From: Streptomyces sp. AJS327
Lineage (GTDB): Bacteria; Actinomycetota; Actinomycetes; Streptomycetales; Streptomycetaceae
Direction: 5' to 3'
Assembly: GCF_013450295.1 (NCBI RefSeq)
Contig: NZ_SKBR01000003.1
Coordinates: 868,001-932,000, forward strand
Length of the DNA stretch: 64,000 nt
In this document: in pieces, positions 48,313 through 57,197 of the stretch
Numbering within the stretch: the stretch's first letter is position 1
Layout: every line of letters begins with the position of its first letter
The notes under the pieces: model-generated
Databases searched by the model: none
What the model saw: the letters and a program-made list of their open reading frames with translations, nothing else
Told to the model about the DNA's origin: nothing
Position numbers and translations under genes: made by a program

Positions 48313-51270
48313 TCAGGAGACGGGGGCGTTGAGAGCCAGAAGCTCCCGGACCTCCGCGGCCTCCGCCGAGCCCAGACCCTCGAACACGCCCAGCGCCTCC
48401 TGCCAGCAGACCCGGGCCCGGTCCGTCTGGTGCAGTGCGTCCAGCGCCTTGCCCAGGACGATCAGGACCGTGGCCCGGCGCCAGTCGCCGCCGATGACCC
48501 GGAGCGCGATGGCCTGTTCGGCGTGCCGGGCGGCGGCCGGGGCGTTGCCGTCCATCAGGTGCGCCTCGGCGATGCGGAAGTGCGTGACGCCCTCCCAGCG
48601 TGCCTGGCGGCTGCTGCTGAACAGCGCGCTCGCCTCGGACAGTTGGGCCAGGCCCTCGGCCGTCCGTCCCGCGTGGACCAGGGCGCAGCCCAGCGTGTAG
48701 CCGCCGTTGGCCACGCGCAGGGAGTTGCCCATCACCCGGTAGATCGCCGCGCCCTGTTCGGCGAGGGTCACCGCGCTCTCTGACTGGCCGAGCGCGATGT
48801 GCACCCGGGACAGGTTGCAGAGCGCCGCCGCCTCGCTGGGCTTGTTGCCGTCGGCCCGGAACGCCTTGATGGCCTGGGAGAGGTAGGACTCGGCGTCCTC
48901 GTGCCGCCCCTGGTATGTCGCGATGATCGCCCGGTCGTTCGGCGCGTACGAGCTGGAGAGGGGGTCCTCGGCGGCGAGGGCCAGCAGCATCGCCTGCTGG
49001 GCCTCGGCGTCGGCCTGCGGGAACCGCCCGGCCACGGTGTGCGCGTGGGTGAGCATCAGCCGGGCGCGGGCTTCCGCCTTCGCGTTGCTCAGACGGTGGG
49101 CGTGGTCCCGTACGGCGATCACCGCCTGCTCGTAGCCGAGCGAGTGGATGCCGGAGTCGGCCAGCACGTTGGTCGCGATCAGCAGGTCGGCCGCGCGCTG
49201 GAGGGAACTGGCCGTGCCCGCCGACTGCTTGGCGCACGCCAGCAGGCAGGGCGCCTCGGCGAACAGCCACTCCAGCGCCTTCTCCCGGTCGGTGAAGCGC
49301 AGTCCTGGGCGGTGTGTCGGCTCCAGGTGGTCGACCGTCCGGTCTCCCGGGTGGTCGATCTCGAAGACGTGGGCAGCGGTGGCGAGGTAGTAGTCGAGCA
49401 GCCGTGAGCGTGCGGTCTCGCGTTCGCTGGGCGGCTGTTCGTCTCGCTCGGCGCAGGCCCTGGCGAAGAGCCGCACCAGGTCGTGGAAGCGGTATCGCCG
49501 GGGGGCGGCCGACTCCAGGAGCGAGGTGTCGACGAGGGATTCCAGCAGGACCTCGGTGTCGTCGGGCGAGCGGTCCAGCAGGGCGGCCGCGGCCCCCACC
49601 GAGATGTCCGGTCCGGCCGTGAGCCCCAGCAGGCGGAACGCGCGGGCCTGTGCCGCGTCCAGCTGGCCGTAGCCCAGCTCGAAGGTGGCCTTCACCGCCT
49701 GGTCGCCCACCTGGAGTTCGTCCAGCCGGCGGCGTTCGTCGGCCAGCTTCTCCGCGAGCACCTGCACGGTCCAGGTACGGCGGGAGTCCAAGCGGGACGC
49801 GGCGATGCGGATGGCCAGCGGCAGGAACCCGCAGGCGGCGACGGTGTCCATGGACGCCTGACGCTCGGCCGCCACCCGCTCCTCGCCGACGATGCGGCTG
49901 AACAGGGCCAGCGCCTCGTCCGGGCTCATCACGTCCAGGTCCACGAGGTGCGCGCCCGCCAGGTCCACCATCCGCACCCGGCTGGTGACCAGTGCCGCAC
50001 AGCCAGCGGTGCCCGGCAGCATCGGGCGCACCTGCGCCGCGTCCCGCGCGTTGTCCAGCAGCGTCAGTACGCGGCGCCCCGCGAGCAGGGAGCGGAACAG
50101 CGCGGCGCGCTCCTCCACGCCCTCGGGGATGGCGGAGTCCGGTGTGCCCAGGGAGCGCAGGAAGGAGCCGAGGACGGCTTCCGGTTCGGCGGGGGCGGGT
50201 CCGGCGCCCTGGAGGTCGACGTACAGCTGTCCGTCGGGGAAGTGCTGCGCGGCGGCATGCGCCACGTGAACGGCCAGGGTGGTCTTGCCGACCCCGCCGA
50301 TCCCGGCGACCGCCGACACGGCCATGATCGCGCCCTCTCCGACGGCCAGCTGCTCGCCCAGCTCCCGGACGAAGGCGGCGCGTCCGGTGAAGTCCGCGAC
50401 GGTGGCCGGGAGTTGCGCGGGGCGCGTCAGGGTGACGGCCGGGGTGTCGCCGCCGGTCTCGGTCGGCTTCGACAGTTCCTCGTCGGCCTCCAGGATGCGC
50501 TGCTGAAGGTCGGTCAGCTCCTGTCTGGGATCCACGCCCAGCTCGTCCAGGAGCAGCCGCCGGGTGTCCGCGTACACCGCGAGGGCCTCCGCCTGCCGTC
50601 CGCTGCGGTACAGCGCCAGCATCAGCAGTTCGCGGAAGCGTTCGCGCAGCGGGTGCGCCGCAGTGAGCGCGGTCAGTTCGCTCACCGCCTCGGCGTGCCC
50701 GCCGAGTTGGAGGTCCAGATCCAGCCGGTGCTCCAGCAGGTTCAGCTTCCACTCCTCCAGTCGCGTCCGCTGCGTCTCGGCGAACGGGCCGGGGAGCTGG
50801 GCCAGCGGCTCGCCGTCCCACTGGGCCAGCGCCTCCGCGTAGTCGGCGCGGGCCCGGGCGCGGTCGCCGCTGGCCGCGGCCTTCTCGGCGTCGGCCACGC
50901 GCTGCGTCGCGATGTCCAGATCGAGCGTCGCCCAGTCGGGTCCGGTGCGGAGGGCGTAGCCGCCGGCCTCGCTCACCAGCCGGTCGGCGGCCGGGCCCAG
51001 CGCCTTCCGGATACGGGAGGCGTAGGTACGCAGCGTGGCCTTGGCCTGATGCGGCGGCTCCTCACCCCATATGGCGTCGATGAGTTCCTCGGCGGTGGCG
51101 GTGCTGCCGTTCCGTAGCAACAGCGCGGCCAGCAGGGCACGTTGCTGCGGTGACCCCATGCTGAGAGGCTTCGCGCCCAGCCATGCCCGAATCGGTCCGA
51201 GCACGATGAAGCGAAGCTGGTCTTGGCGCTGTTCGGGTTCGCATGCCGTGTGGTGCCCCTCGGCGCTCAT
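48313..51270 (-). CDS. afsR: AfsR, pleiotropic SARP-family activator
   Basis: 985 residues (993 in S. coelicolor). The N-terminal OmpR-like winged helix (LRFIVLGPIRAWLGAKPLSM, ATLRTYASRIRKALG) and BTAD (YAEALAQWDGEPLAQLPGPF, ELGVDPRQELTDLQQRIL) form the SARP part (about 18-275). A NB-ARC ATPase follows, with P-loop AGIGGVGKTTLAV (about 320), Walker B RRVLTLLDNARD and CGFLPLAIRIAASRL. C-terminal TPRs start at about 700. AfsR is phosphorylated by AfsK, binds the afsS promoter and recruits RNA polymerase. ATG 51270 follows AGGGGGCACC. It is oriented toward afsS. Everything needed for activity appears intact. Confidence 0.96.
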   Translation of the reverse strand: MSAEGHHTACEPEQRQDQLRFIVLGPIRAWLGAKPLSMGSPQQRALLAALLLRNGSTATAEELIDAIWGEEPPHQAKATLRTYASRIRKALGPAADRLVSEAGGYALRTGPDWATLDLDIATQRVADAEKAAASGDRARARADYAEALAQWDGEPLAQLPGPFAETQRTRLEEWKLNLLEHRLDLDLQLGGHAEAVSELTALTAAHPLRERFRELLMLALYRSGRQAEALAVYADTRRLLLDELGVDPRQELTDLQQRILEADEELSKPTETGGDTPAVTLTRPAQLPATVADFTGRAAFVRELGEQLAVGEGAIMAVSAVAGIGGVGKTTLAVHVAHAAAQHFPDGQLYVDLQGAGPAPAEPEAVLGSFLRSLGTPDSAIPEGVEERAALFRSLLAGRRVLTLLDNARDAAQVRPMLPGTAGCAALVTSRVRMVDLAGAHLVDLDVMSPDEALALFSRIVGEERVAAERQASMDTVAACGFLPLAIRIAASRLDSRRTWTVQVLAEKLADERRRLDELQVGDQAVKATFELGYGQLDAAQARAFRLLGLTAGPDISVGAAAALLDRSPDDTEVLLESLVDTSLLESAAPRRYRFHDLVRLFARACAERDEQPPSERETARSRLLDYYLATAAHVFEIDHPGDRTVDHLEPTHRPGLRFTDREKALEWLFAEAPCLLACAKQSAGTASSLQRAADLLIATNVLADSGIHSLGYEQAVIAVRDHAHRLSNAKAEARARLMLTHAHTVAGRFPQADAEAQQAMLLALAAEDPLSSSYAPNDRAIIATYQGRHEDAESYLSQAIKAFRADGNKPSEAAALCNLSRVHIALGQSESAVTLAEQGAAIYRVMGNSLRVANGGYTLGCALVHAGRTAEGLAQLSEASALFSSSRQARWEGVTHFRIAEAHLMDGNAPAAARHAEQAIALRVIGGDWRRATVLIVLGKALDALHQTDRARVCWQEALGVFEGLGSAEAAEVRELLALNAPVS

Positions 51271-51368
51271 GGTGCCCCCTGCCTCTGCGCTCCACTGCCG
51301 CAGCTGTCAGTCTGCCTTGTCACCCATATCCCCGTCAGCTCGGGTATTCGCCTCTCCACGAACCCTTT

Positions 51369-51404
51369 GAATCCCGTACCTTCCCCGAATCCCGTACCTT
51401 CCCC
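51369..51404. repeat. 18-bp perfect tandem duplication upstream of afsR
   Basis: GAATCCCGTACCTTCCCC at 51369-51386 and again at 51387-51404, 100-135 bp upstream of the afsR start codon. This is a plausible paired binding site. Confidence 0.8.
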
Positions 51405-51580
51405 TCGAAGTGACCCCCGCACGCCTGCGTCCATGTGACGGATTGTCACGAACGTGTCGGCGGCCCCGAGCCGGACGCGGACGGATTCGGCTGGGCCCGG
51501 CAGGGCCTCCCGCCGGTGCGGTAAGTCGGCGCTCGGACGGGGTCGGTGGAGTGCGGGGTGCTGGGGGTGCGATGCCATGC

Positions 51581-51607
51581 TTCTCGGGTTTCTCGGGTTT
51601 CTCGGGT
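51581..51607. repeat. 9-bp tandem repeat (TTCTCGGGT x3)
   Basis: Three exact copies in the T-rich part of the afsR upstream region. Confidence 0.8.
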
Positions 51608-52283
51608 TCTCTGACGTCTCGATGCCGGTCTCTGATGCTTTCTGGGTGTTTCGGGGTACTTCTCGGCGCTTAGTGCCTCATTGCCGGTACCACGGTGTTA
51701 CTCGCCCCGTGGTGCCACGGTGTTCCGTGACGCCCGGGGGCTATCGGTGATTCCCGCTGTCCGGATTCTGGTCGTACGGCGCCGTCGTCACTCCTCTCGG
51801 TCGCGCTTCCCGTCATTCCTGCCCCTGCCACCGTTCTCCACTGTTCCTTACTCTTCTTCGGCGTTCTTCGGCGCTCTTCGATGTTCTCTGTCGCGTGACT
51901 GACCGTTCTTCCCGCTACCGCGGTCGTTCCGCTGCGGCTCACTGACCGTCAATGTCCGGATCGTGTCCGTGTGTTGGCGTCCGCTGGTGCTGACGCGCGA
52001 CTGAGGGGCGGATGGTGGGGTGTTCTCGTTCGGCCCCGACCCGCCGGTGCGGGTGCGTGGCGGGCGGGTGGCTGGTCGTGGCTGGTCTGGTCGGTTCCCC
52101 GGTGGGGAACGGGGCGGGACGGGGTGCGGGTCCGTCGGTCGCGTCGAGCCGGGTGCCCCCGCCCGTCCGCCGAGCGGAGCCCGGCCCGACGGAGTGGGTG
52201 GGAGCCGAGCGGACGAGCCTCCGCCGTCAGCCAGAGGCTCGGTGACGTGGAGTCGCCGGGCCGCGCATCGTACGGTTTCATGC

Positions 52284-52358
52284 ATGGACATGACGCTTCC
52301 AGAGGGTGAGTTCGCGCCGGGGAGCGCGACGTGCGCGGACCGCCCGGACCCGGACTGA
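52284..52358 (+). CDS. possible leaderless 24-codon ORF
   Basis: ATG 52284 lies 7 bp after TACGGT (52271-52276), a good -10, giving a potential leaderless message. The peptide starts MDMTLPEGEFAPGSATCADR and is acidic. There is no homology and no clear -35. The only argument is promoter geometry in an otherwise empty region. Confidence 0.2.
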   Translation: MDMTLPEGEFAPGSATCADRPDPD

Positions 52359-53293
52359 CCCCGCTCCACCCCGCCTCCCGCCGGGGTGAACTCCCGGGCT
52401 GACCACGGCCGGTGCGGCCCTGCCCACGGCCGGGACGAGCCGGAGCAGCCCCACCCCACCGGCACCGTCCACCCGCCGGTAGCGAGGTCCGGGTGACCAG
52501 AATGGCTGGATTCGCTTATCTTCCGGACCCGTACGATGACGCGGGCCCGCACGGTGGCCACCCGGCGCCGCCACGCGCCTCCGGTGCCGCCCCTCGCACA
52601 CGTCCCCATCCCGCACGCCCTTCCCGCGCCATCCGTGCACCTCATCTCCACGCACCGCTCACCGGGCATCTCCTCCCCGCGTCACCGCGGGTTCCGGGCG
52701 TTCCGTCCCCCGCCGTATCGCCCCCTCCGTATCGCCCCCGTGTGGCCCACCGCCGTGTCGCCCAGGCCGTCGGCCCCGGCGCCGGAAGCCCCCCGCCTCG
52801 TCGTGGAGACCTCGTCTCGTGCCCGGCCCGACGAGCCGGTGCGCCGCCCTCCGCGCCACGGCTCCTCCGCTTCCGTCCGCGCCACCGCTCTCACCTCGGG
52901 TTCCCCCCGACCTCGCTCCTCTCTCAACTCTTCGTTCCCCTCTGCGTCCTGCGCCTCCGGGACGTCTCAGTGCCGCTGCCTGCCGCTGCCTGCCGCTGCC
53001 TGCCGCAGCCCCCAGCGCCGCCCCCGCCAACGCGGCTCTCCTCGCGTGGCAGAGCGACGGGCGGTGGCTGGGCGACGGGCGGTGGCTGGGTGACGGGCGC
53101 GGCTGTGCGACCCGGACGATCCGGGGCCGGATGGGGAGCCGGAGCGGCGGGTGGGGGTGCGCCGCGCGGGCGATGGACACACGACGGGGGCCGGACGGTG
53201 TCCCGCCCGGCCCCCGTTCGCTTCCCGCACGATCCGGCGCTCCTGAACCCACCGGGCCTCTCGGCCCGGCCCGGCGCCGGTCTCGCTAAGTGA

Positions 53294-54532
53294 TCAGCTC
53301 GGCGCCCCCAGGTTCACGGGCAACGTCGCGAAGCCGTGTGCCACGAACGAGGGCACGTGCTCCAACTCCTCGGTCGGCACCGCCAGATGTATGTCCGGGA
53401 ACCGCTCGAACAGCGCCGGAAGCGCGATCCCCGCCTCCATCCGCGCCAGCGGGGCCCCCAGGCAGAAATGCACTCCGTGACCGAAGGACAGGTGCTCGGT
53501 GTCCTCCCGGCGTATGTCGAACCTGTCGGCCGTCTCACCGTGCTTGGCCGGATCCCAGCCGGAGGACGCGTACGAGGTGATGATCGCGTCCCCCTTACGG
53601 ATGGTGACGCCCTCCGGCAGCTCGATGTCCTCCACCGCGTACCGCAGCGGCAGGTTGGCGATGCTCGGCGCCCAGCGCAGCGTCTCCTCGATGACGTTGG
53701 CCCACGGCACCTCGCCGTCCCGCACCAGCTTCAGCTGCTCCGGGTGCGTCAGCAGCGCGTGCACCGCGTTGCCGATCAGGTTCACCGTCGTCTCGTGCCC
53801 GGCGGCGACCACCAGCAGCAGCGTGTCCAGCAGCTGCTGCTCCTCCAGACCCGAACCGTCCTCGTCCCGGGCGGCGATCAGCGTGCTGGTGAGGTCCTCG
53901 CCCGGGTTCTCCCGCTTGAAGGCGACCAGCGAGGAGAACGCGGCGTTCACGCCCTCCGCGGTCTCCGCCGCCTCCTCCGGAGTGACGTTCGTCGCCATGA
54001 TCCGCTCGACGAGCCGTGCCACCTCCGGCCGGTGCTCCATGGGGATCCCGAACAGCTCACAGATCACCCGCATCGGCAGCGGGAAGGAGTAGGCGGAGCG
54101 CAGATCGACGGGTTCCCCGGCCGGGGCCTTCGCCATGTCGTCCAGCAGCTCATTGGTGATCTGCTCCACCTGCGGCTGCATCGCGTGCGTACGGCGGAGC
54201 GTGAACGCCGGGGCGATCAGTTTCCGCAGACGGCGATGCTCCTCGCCGTAGGAGCTGAACATGTTGACCACGCCGACCCACGAGCGGAGCCAGCTGTCGT
54301 GGTAGTCACCGCGCTGCCACGCGGGCCAGTGCTGACGCGGGTCCTTGGAGACCCGCGGATCGGCCAGCAACTCCCTGAGAAGTTCGTACCGGGTGATCGA
54401 CCAGGCGGGCACGCCCGCCGGAAGCTCTACGAGGACCGCGGGCCCACGCTCGCGGAGACTGGCTGCTTCTCCGGGGAGGTCTCGCCCGAGCGGGTCGATG
54501 ACGAAGGTGCCTGCTGCGGACTGCTGTCCCAT
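53294..54532 (-). CDS. cytochrome P450 (CYP154-like), conservon partner
   Basis: 412 residues, a complete soluble bacterial P450: I-helix LLLVVAAGHETTVNLIGNAV, K-helix EETLR (ExxR), PERF-like ADRFDIRRED, haem loop HLSFGHGVHFCLGAPLARME with the axial Cys. It is last in the conservon and has its own SD (AGGAGCCACCCC before ATG 54532), but its first 106 bp overlap the 3' end of the preceding P450 gene. P450 pairs (CYP157 then CYP154) are a known feature of certain Streptomyces conservons. The substrate is unknown; redox partners are not encoded nearby. Confidence 0.93.
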   Translation of the reverse strand: MGQQSAAGTFVIDPLGRDLPGEAASLRERGPAVLVELPAGVPAWSITRYELLRELLADPRVSKDPRQHWPAWQRGDYHDSWLRSWVGVVNMFSSYGEEHRRLRKLIAPAFTLRRTHAMQPQVEQITNELLDDMAKAPAGEPVDLRSAYSFPLPMRVICELFGIPMEHRPEVARLVERIMATNVTPEEAAETAEGVNAAFSSLVAFKRENPGEDLTSTLIAARDEDGSGLEEQQLLDTLLLVVAAGHETTVNLIGNAVHALLTHPEQLKLVRDGEVPWANVIEETLRWAPSIANLPLRYAVEDIELPEGVTIRKGDAIITSYASSGWDPAKHGETADRFDIRREDTEHLSFGHGVHFCLGAPLARMEAGIALPALFERFPDIHLAVPTEELEHVPSFVAHGFATLPVNLGAPS

Positions 54533-55812
54533 GGGGTGGCTCCTGCCTGATGAGGGCTGATAGGCGTGAAGCGTGCGGGCAGTTGCGCTAGGGCGCGGTG
54601 GAACGGCCCGTGGCGATACACCAGTTGGTCATGCCCAACGGTGAGCTCGATATCCGACAGCCACGCGGTCAGTCGTTCGATGGCTGTCATGGCGAGCAGT
54701 GCGGCGTGGTGCGGCACCGGGCAGGTGTGCGGACCGGCAGCCCAGGCCAGGTGGGCGCCGCCCCCCGAACCCTTCGCGCCGCCCGTCTGACCCGGCGCGG
54801 TACGACCGCGCTGGGTGTTCGCCGCCGCGTAGGACACCATCACCAGCTGGCCGGCGCGTATCCAGGTGCCGTGGAAGTAGATGTCCCGCCGCGGGAAGTG
54901 CGCCGAGTAGTTCGACATGGGCGGCTCGTTGTGCAGCACGTCGTGGATCGCGTCCCGCGGGGTGAGGCCGCCGCCGGACAGGGTGCTGTAGTAACGGTCG
55001 TCGGAGAGCATCCGGGCGAGCGCGTTACCGATGAGGTTGGTGGCGGGTTCCAGGCCCGCCGCCATCGTCAGCACGATCTGGTGCACCACCTCCTCGGTGC
55101 TGAGCCCCACCGGGTGGTCCAGGAACCACGAGGTCAGGTCGGGGCCCCGCTGCTGGAGCTTGGCGGTCACCAACTCCGTGACGTACCCGGTGAAGGCGGC
55201 GTTCGCCTCGTTCGCCTCCTCCGGCGTCTTCCCGTCCAGCATGCCCGCGACGGCCGTGTACAGCTGGTCCGCGTAGGAGTCGGGAAGACCGAAGAGCCGG
55301 TTCAGCAGCATCAGCGGCACACTCCGCGCGTACTGCGAGATGAGGTCCGCCTCGCCGGTGGCACCGAACCGGGAGATCAGCGTGTCCGCGATCTCCATGA
55401 CGTGGTCGCGCATCTCGGACGGCTCGAACCGGGAGAACCCGTCCGTGATCACCTGGCGGTACCGCTCGTGTGTCTCGCCGTCGTTCCACAGTACGTTCGG
55501 CCGCCACTCAAGCATCGGCAGGATCGGGGAGTCCGACGGCACCGTGTCCTGCCAGGACCGCGAGTCCTTCGACCAGGTCTCGGTGTCGTGCAGCAGGTCC
55601 AGAGCCGCCCGGTAGTCGATGACGAGCAGCGCGCCCACCCCGGGGGCCAGCTCCACCGGAGCCACCGCCCCGTACCGGCGCAGGCGCGCGTAGACCGCGT
55701 GCGGGTCGTCCGCGAACTCCTGCCCGTACAGCGGGGTCACCTCGTGACTCGGCTGACTGAGCGGAGGTGGCATCGGGCCCGGGGCGGCGCCCTGTGAAGG
55801 GGGAGAGCTCAC
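54427..55812 (-). CDS. cytochrome P450 lacking ExxR (CYP157-like), conservon gene
   Basis: 461 residues. The haem loop HLAWAAGPHTCPVPHHAALL retains the ligand Cys. The I-helix has MAAGLEPATNLIGNAL in place of the A/GGxD/ET motif. The K-helix region (DAIHDVLHNEPPMSNYSAHF) lacks the ExxR Glu/Arg pair. CYP157 enzymes are the known exception to the 'invariant' ExxR and occur in conservons, so I assign that type. GTG 55812 overlaps the GTPase stop by 4 bp (GTGA), and GAGGAGCG precedes it. The C-terminus runs about 35 residues beyond the expected end, through the start of the next P450 gene, which suggests a lost stop codon or a small frameshift near the end. Confidence 0.88.
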   Translation of the reverse strand: MSSPPSQGAAPGPMPPPLSQPSHEVTPLYGQEFADDPHAVYARLRRYGAVAPVELAPGVGALLVIDYRAALDLLHDTETWSKDSRSWQDTVPSDSPILPMLEWRPNVLWNDGETHERYRQVITDGFSRFEPSEMRDHVMEIADTLISRFGATGEADLISQYARSVPLMLLNRLFGLPDSYADQLYTAVAGMLDGKTPEEANEANAAFTGYVTELVTAKLQQRGPDLTSWFLDHPVGLSTEEVVHQIVLTMAAGLEPATNLIGNALARMLSDDRYYSTLSGGGLTPRDAIHDVLHNEPPMSNYSAHFPRRDIYFHGTWIRAGQLVMVSYAAANTQRGRTAPGQTGGAKGSGGGAHLAWAAGPHTCPVPHHAALLAMTAIERLTAWLSDIELTVGHDQLVYRHGPFHRALAQLPARFTPISPHQAGATPWDSSPQQAPSSSTRSGETSPEKQPVSASVGPRSS

Positions 55813-56414
55813 GCACGCTCCTCGGAGAGATTGTCGAGAACATGGCCGACCAGCGCGATCAGGGCGTCGGCCGACTGCTGGCGATCACGCGCGTCGCACA
55901 GCACCAGCGGAGTGTCCGGGTGCAGGTCGAGGTGGTCCCGCAGGGTCTCCGGCGCGTGGTTCGGAGAGTCCGGGAAGGTGTTGACGGCCACCGCGTACCG
56001 CAGCCCCGCCTCCTCGATGATGTCCATCACCTCGAAGGAGTCCCGCAGCCTGCGGGTGTCCGCCAGCACCAGGGCCCCCAGGGCGCCCCGCGCGATGTCC
56101 TGCCACAGCGGCCGGAACCGTCGCTGACCGGGCGTGCCGAACATGTACAGGACCAGGTCGCCCGGCAGGGTCAGCCGCCCGAAGTCGATGGCCACCGTCG
56201 TGGCCGACTTGTCCCGGATCCCGTCCAGATCGTCGACGAGCGCTCCGGTACGGGTCATGACCTCCTCGGTGTGCAGCGGCGCCGTCTCCGACAGCGACCG
56301 GATGAGCGTTGTCTTACCCACCCCGAAAGGGCCAGCGACCAGCAGCTTGACCAGGGTTTGAGCGGCACCGTCCAGATACATGTCAGGTGGACGACTTGAG
56401 AGCACGGAGTCCAT
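55809..56414 (-). CDS. cvnD: conservon GTPase (CvnD type)
   Basis: 201 residues. A small Ras/MglA-like GTP-binding protein: G1 LLVAGPFGVGKTTLIRSLSE (P-loop GPFGVGKT), switch/G3 ATTVAIDFGRLTLPGDL, then the GTPGQRRFRPLWQDIARGAL segment, and a degenerate G4 (AVNTFP in place of NKxD) usual in this family. Conservon GTPases associate with the CvnA kinase-like protein at the membrane. ATG 56414 (after GGAGAAAG) overlaps cvnC by 32 bp; GTG 56405 is an alternative. Followed with a 4-bp overlap by the P450 gene. Confidence 0.93.
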   Translation of the reverse strand: MDSVLSSRPPDMYLDGAAQTLVKLLVAGPFGVGKTTLIRSLSETAPLHTEEVMTRTGALVDDLDGIRDKSATTVAIDFGRLTLPGDLVLYMFGTPGQRRFRPLWQDIARGALGALVLADTRRLRDSFEVMDIIEEAGLRYAVAVNTFPDSPNHAPETLRDHLDLHPDTPLVLCDARDRQQSADALIALVGHVLDNLSEERA

Positions 56415-56751
56415 CGAGAACTTTCTCCAGAATCTGCCGCTCGGGCAGTTCGGCATTGGGGACAGGGGCGCGGGCCATCAGATGTCCCGCGTCGACCAGA
56501 TCTGCGGCCAGAACCTTGACCACACTCACCGGAAGCCGCAGGTGGGCAGCTGCCTCCGCGAGGGAAAGCGCACCGGGCTGAAGCAGCTCCAACAACCGCC
56601 GCTCCTCCGGGCGGAGCCCGGAGGAGGCGGTCATCGAGGCGCCATGCAGCAGGGTGAGCCGGTCCAGTGTGTTGCGACTGGGATGTGCCCTACCGGCGGT
56701 CGCCAGATAGGCCGGTACCAGACGCCTGGCATCGCGAGGCGGCGGGTTCAT
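56383..56751 (-). CDS. cvnC: conservon DUF742 protein (CvnC type)
   Basis: 122 residues. The DUF742 pattern is clear: RLVPAYLATAGRAHPSRNTL, TLLHGA, LLQPGALSLAEAAAHLRLPV, SVVKVLAADLVDAGHLMARA, then LLEKVLDGLRALKSST-like (here ILEKVLDGLRALKSST). The central part is winged-helix-like and may bind DNA or protein. ATG 56751 overlaps the cvnB stop (ATGA). It should form a complex with CvnA, CvnB and CvnD. Confidence 0.93.
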   Translation of the reverse strand: MNPPPRDARRLVPAYLATAGRAHPSRNTLDRLTLLHGASMTASSGLRPEERRLLELLQPGALSLAEAAAHLRLPVSVVKVLAADLVDAGHLMARAPVPNAELPERQILEKVLDGLRALKSST

Positions 56752-57197
56752 GACGACGCGTCGTGGCGGGGTGGGGAACTCATGGTCTTGGCACCCAGGG
56801 TGGCCACCTGGACCTGCATGTGGTGCGTCACCACACCCATGTTGACGTCCGGGCCCGCGTAGACCGCCAGGCACGTGTTCTCACCCGCCGGTACCGCGAA
56901 CACCCAACCGCGGTCCGACTCGATCACCGTCTGCCGCAGGCCGACGTCGAAGTTGCCCGAGAAAGCGGCGGTGGTGGTGCGGGCCGCGCCCTGGAGCGCG
57001 GACATCATCGCGGCGACGCCCTCAGCTGCCTCGCGCTCCATGCCCGGGGACGCCGCCTCGATCAGACCGTCACCGGAGATGACGGCCGCGTGGACGACGT
57101 GCGGCAGTTCCAGGAGCGGGGCCAGCACCCACGAGGTGTCCTCGCGTGGTGACCGGCGCGTGCCGTTCGGCATTACTCCGTGGACGGGGGTTGTCAT
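56748..57197 (-). CDS. cvnB: conservon roadblock/LC7 protein (CvnB type)
   Basis: 149 residues. The roadblock/LC7 domain (TSWVLAPLLELPHVVHAAVI, then EGVAAMMSALQGAARTTTAA, and GWVFAVPAGENTCLAVYAGP) resembles regulators of small GTPases (MglB-like). In conservons CvnB acts with the GTPase CvnD. ATG 57197 overlaps the cvnA stop by 4 bp (ATGA). Confidence 0.93.
   Translation of the reverse strand: MTTPVHGVMPNGTRRSPREDTSWVLAPLLELPHVVHAAVISGDGLIEAASPGMEREAAEGVAAMMSALQGAARTTTAAFSGNFDVGLRQTVIESDRGWVFAVPAGENTCLAVYAGPDVNMGVVTHHMQVQVATLGAKTMSSPPRHDASS

Larger units (their letters stand above)
51271..53293. other. 2-kb gene desert upstream of afsR
   Basis: No supported protein gene. 51290-51970 is markedly less GC-rich than the rest and contains tandem repeats (51369-51404, 51581-51607) and an inverted repeat GTGAC-GGATT-GTCAC (51434-51448). 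52970-53100 has 10-bp (TGCCGCTGCC) and 18-bp (CGACGGGCGGTGGCTGGG-like) repeats. The afsR promoter must lie within about the first 200 bp, but no clear -35/-10 was seen. Frames crossing the region are Pro/Arg/Ser-rich shadows. Confidence 0.55.

Noticed and set aside
51434..51448. CRP-type site GTGAC-N5-GTCAC upstream of afsR
   Set aside because: The spacing is one base off both the TGTGA-N6-TCACA and Streptomyces GTG-N6-GNCAC patterns. Listed only as an inverted repeat.
52412..53293. 294-codon plus-strand frame upstream of the P450 gene
   Set aside because: Pro/Arg/His-rich product built partly from 10- and 18-bp DNA repeats, with no domain and no SD at a plausible start.
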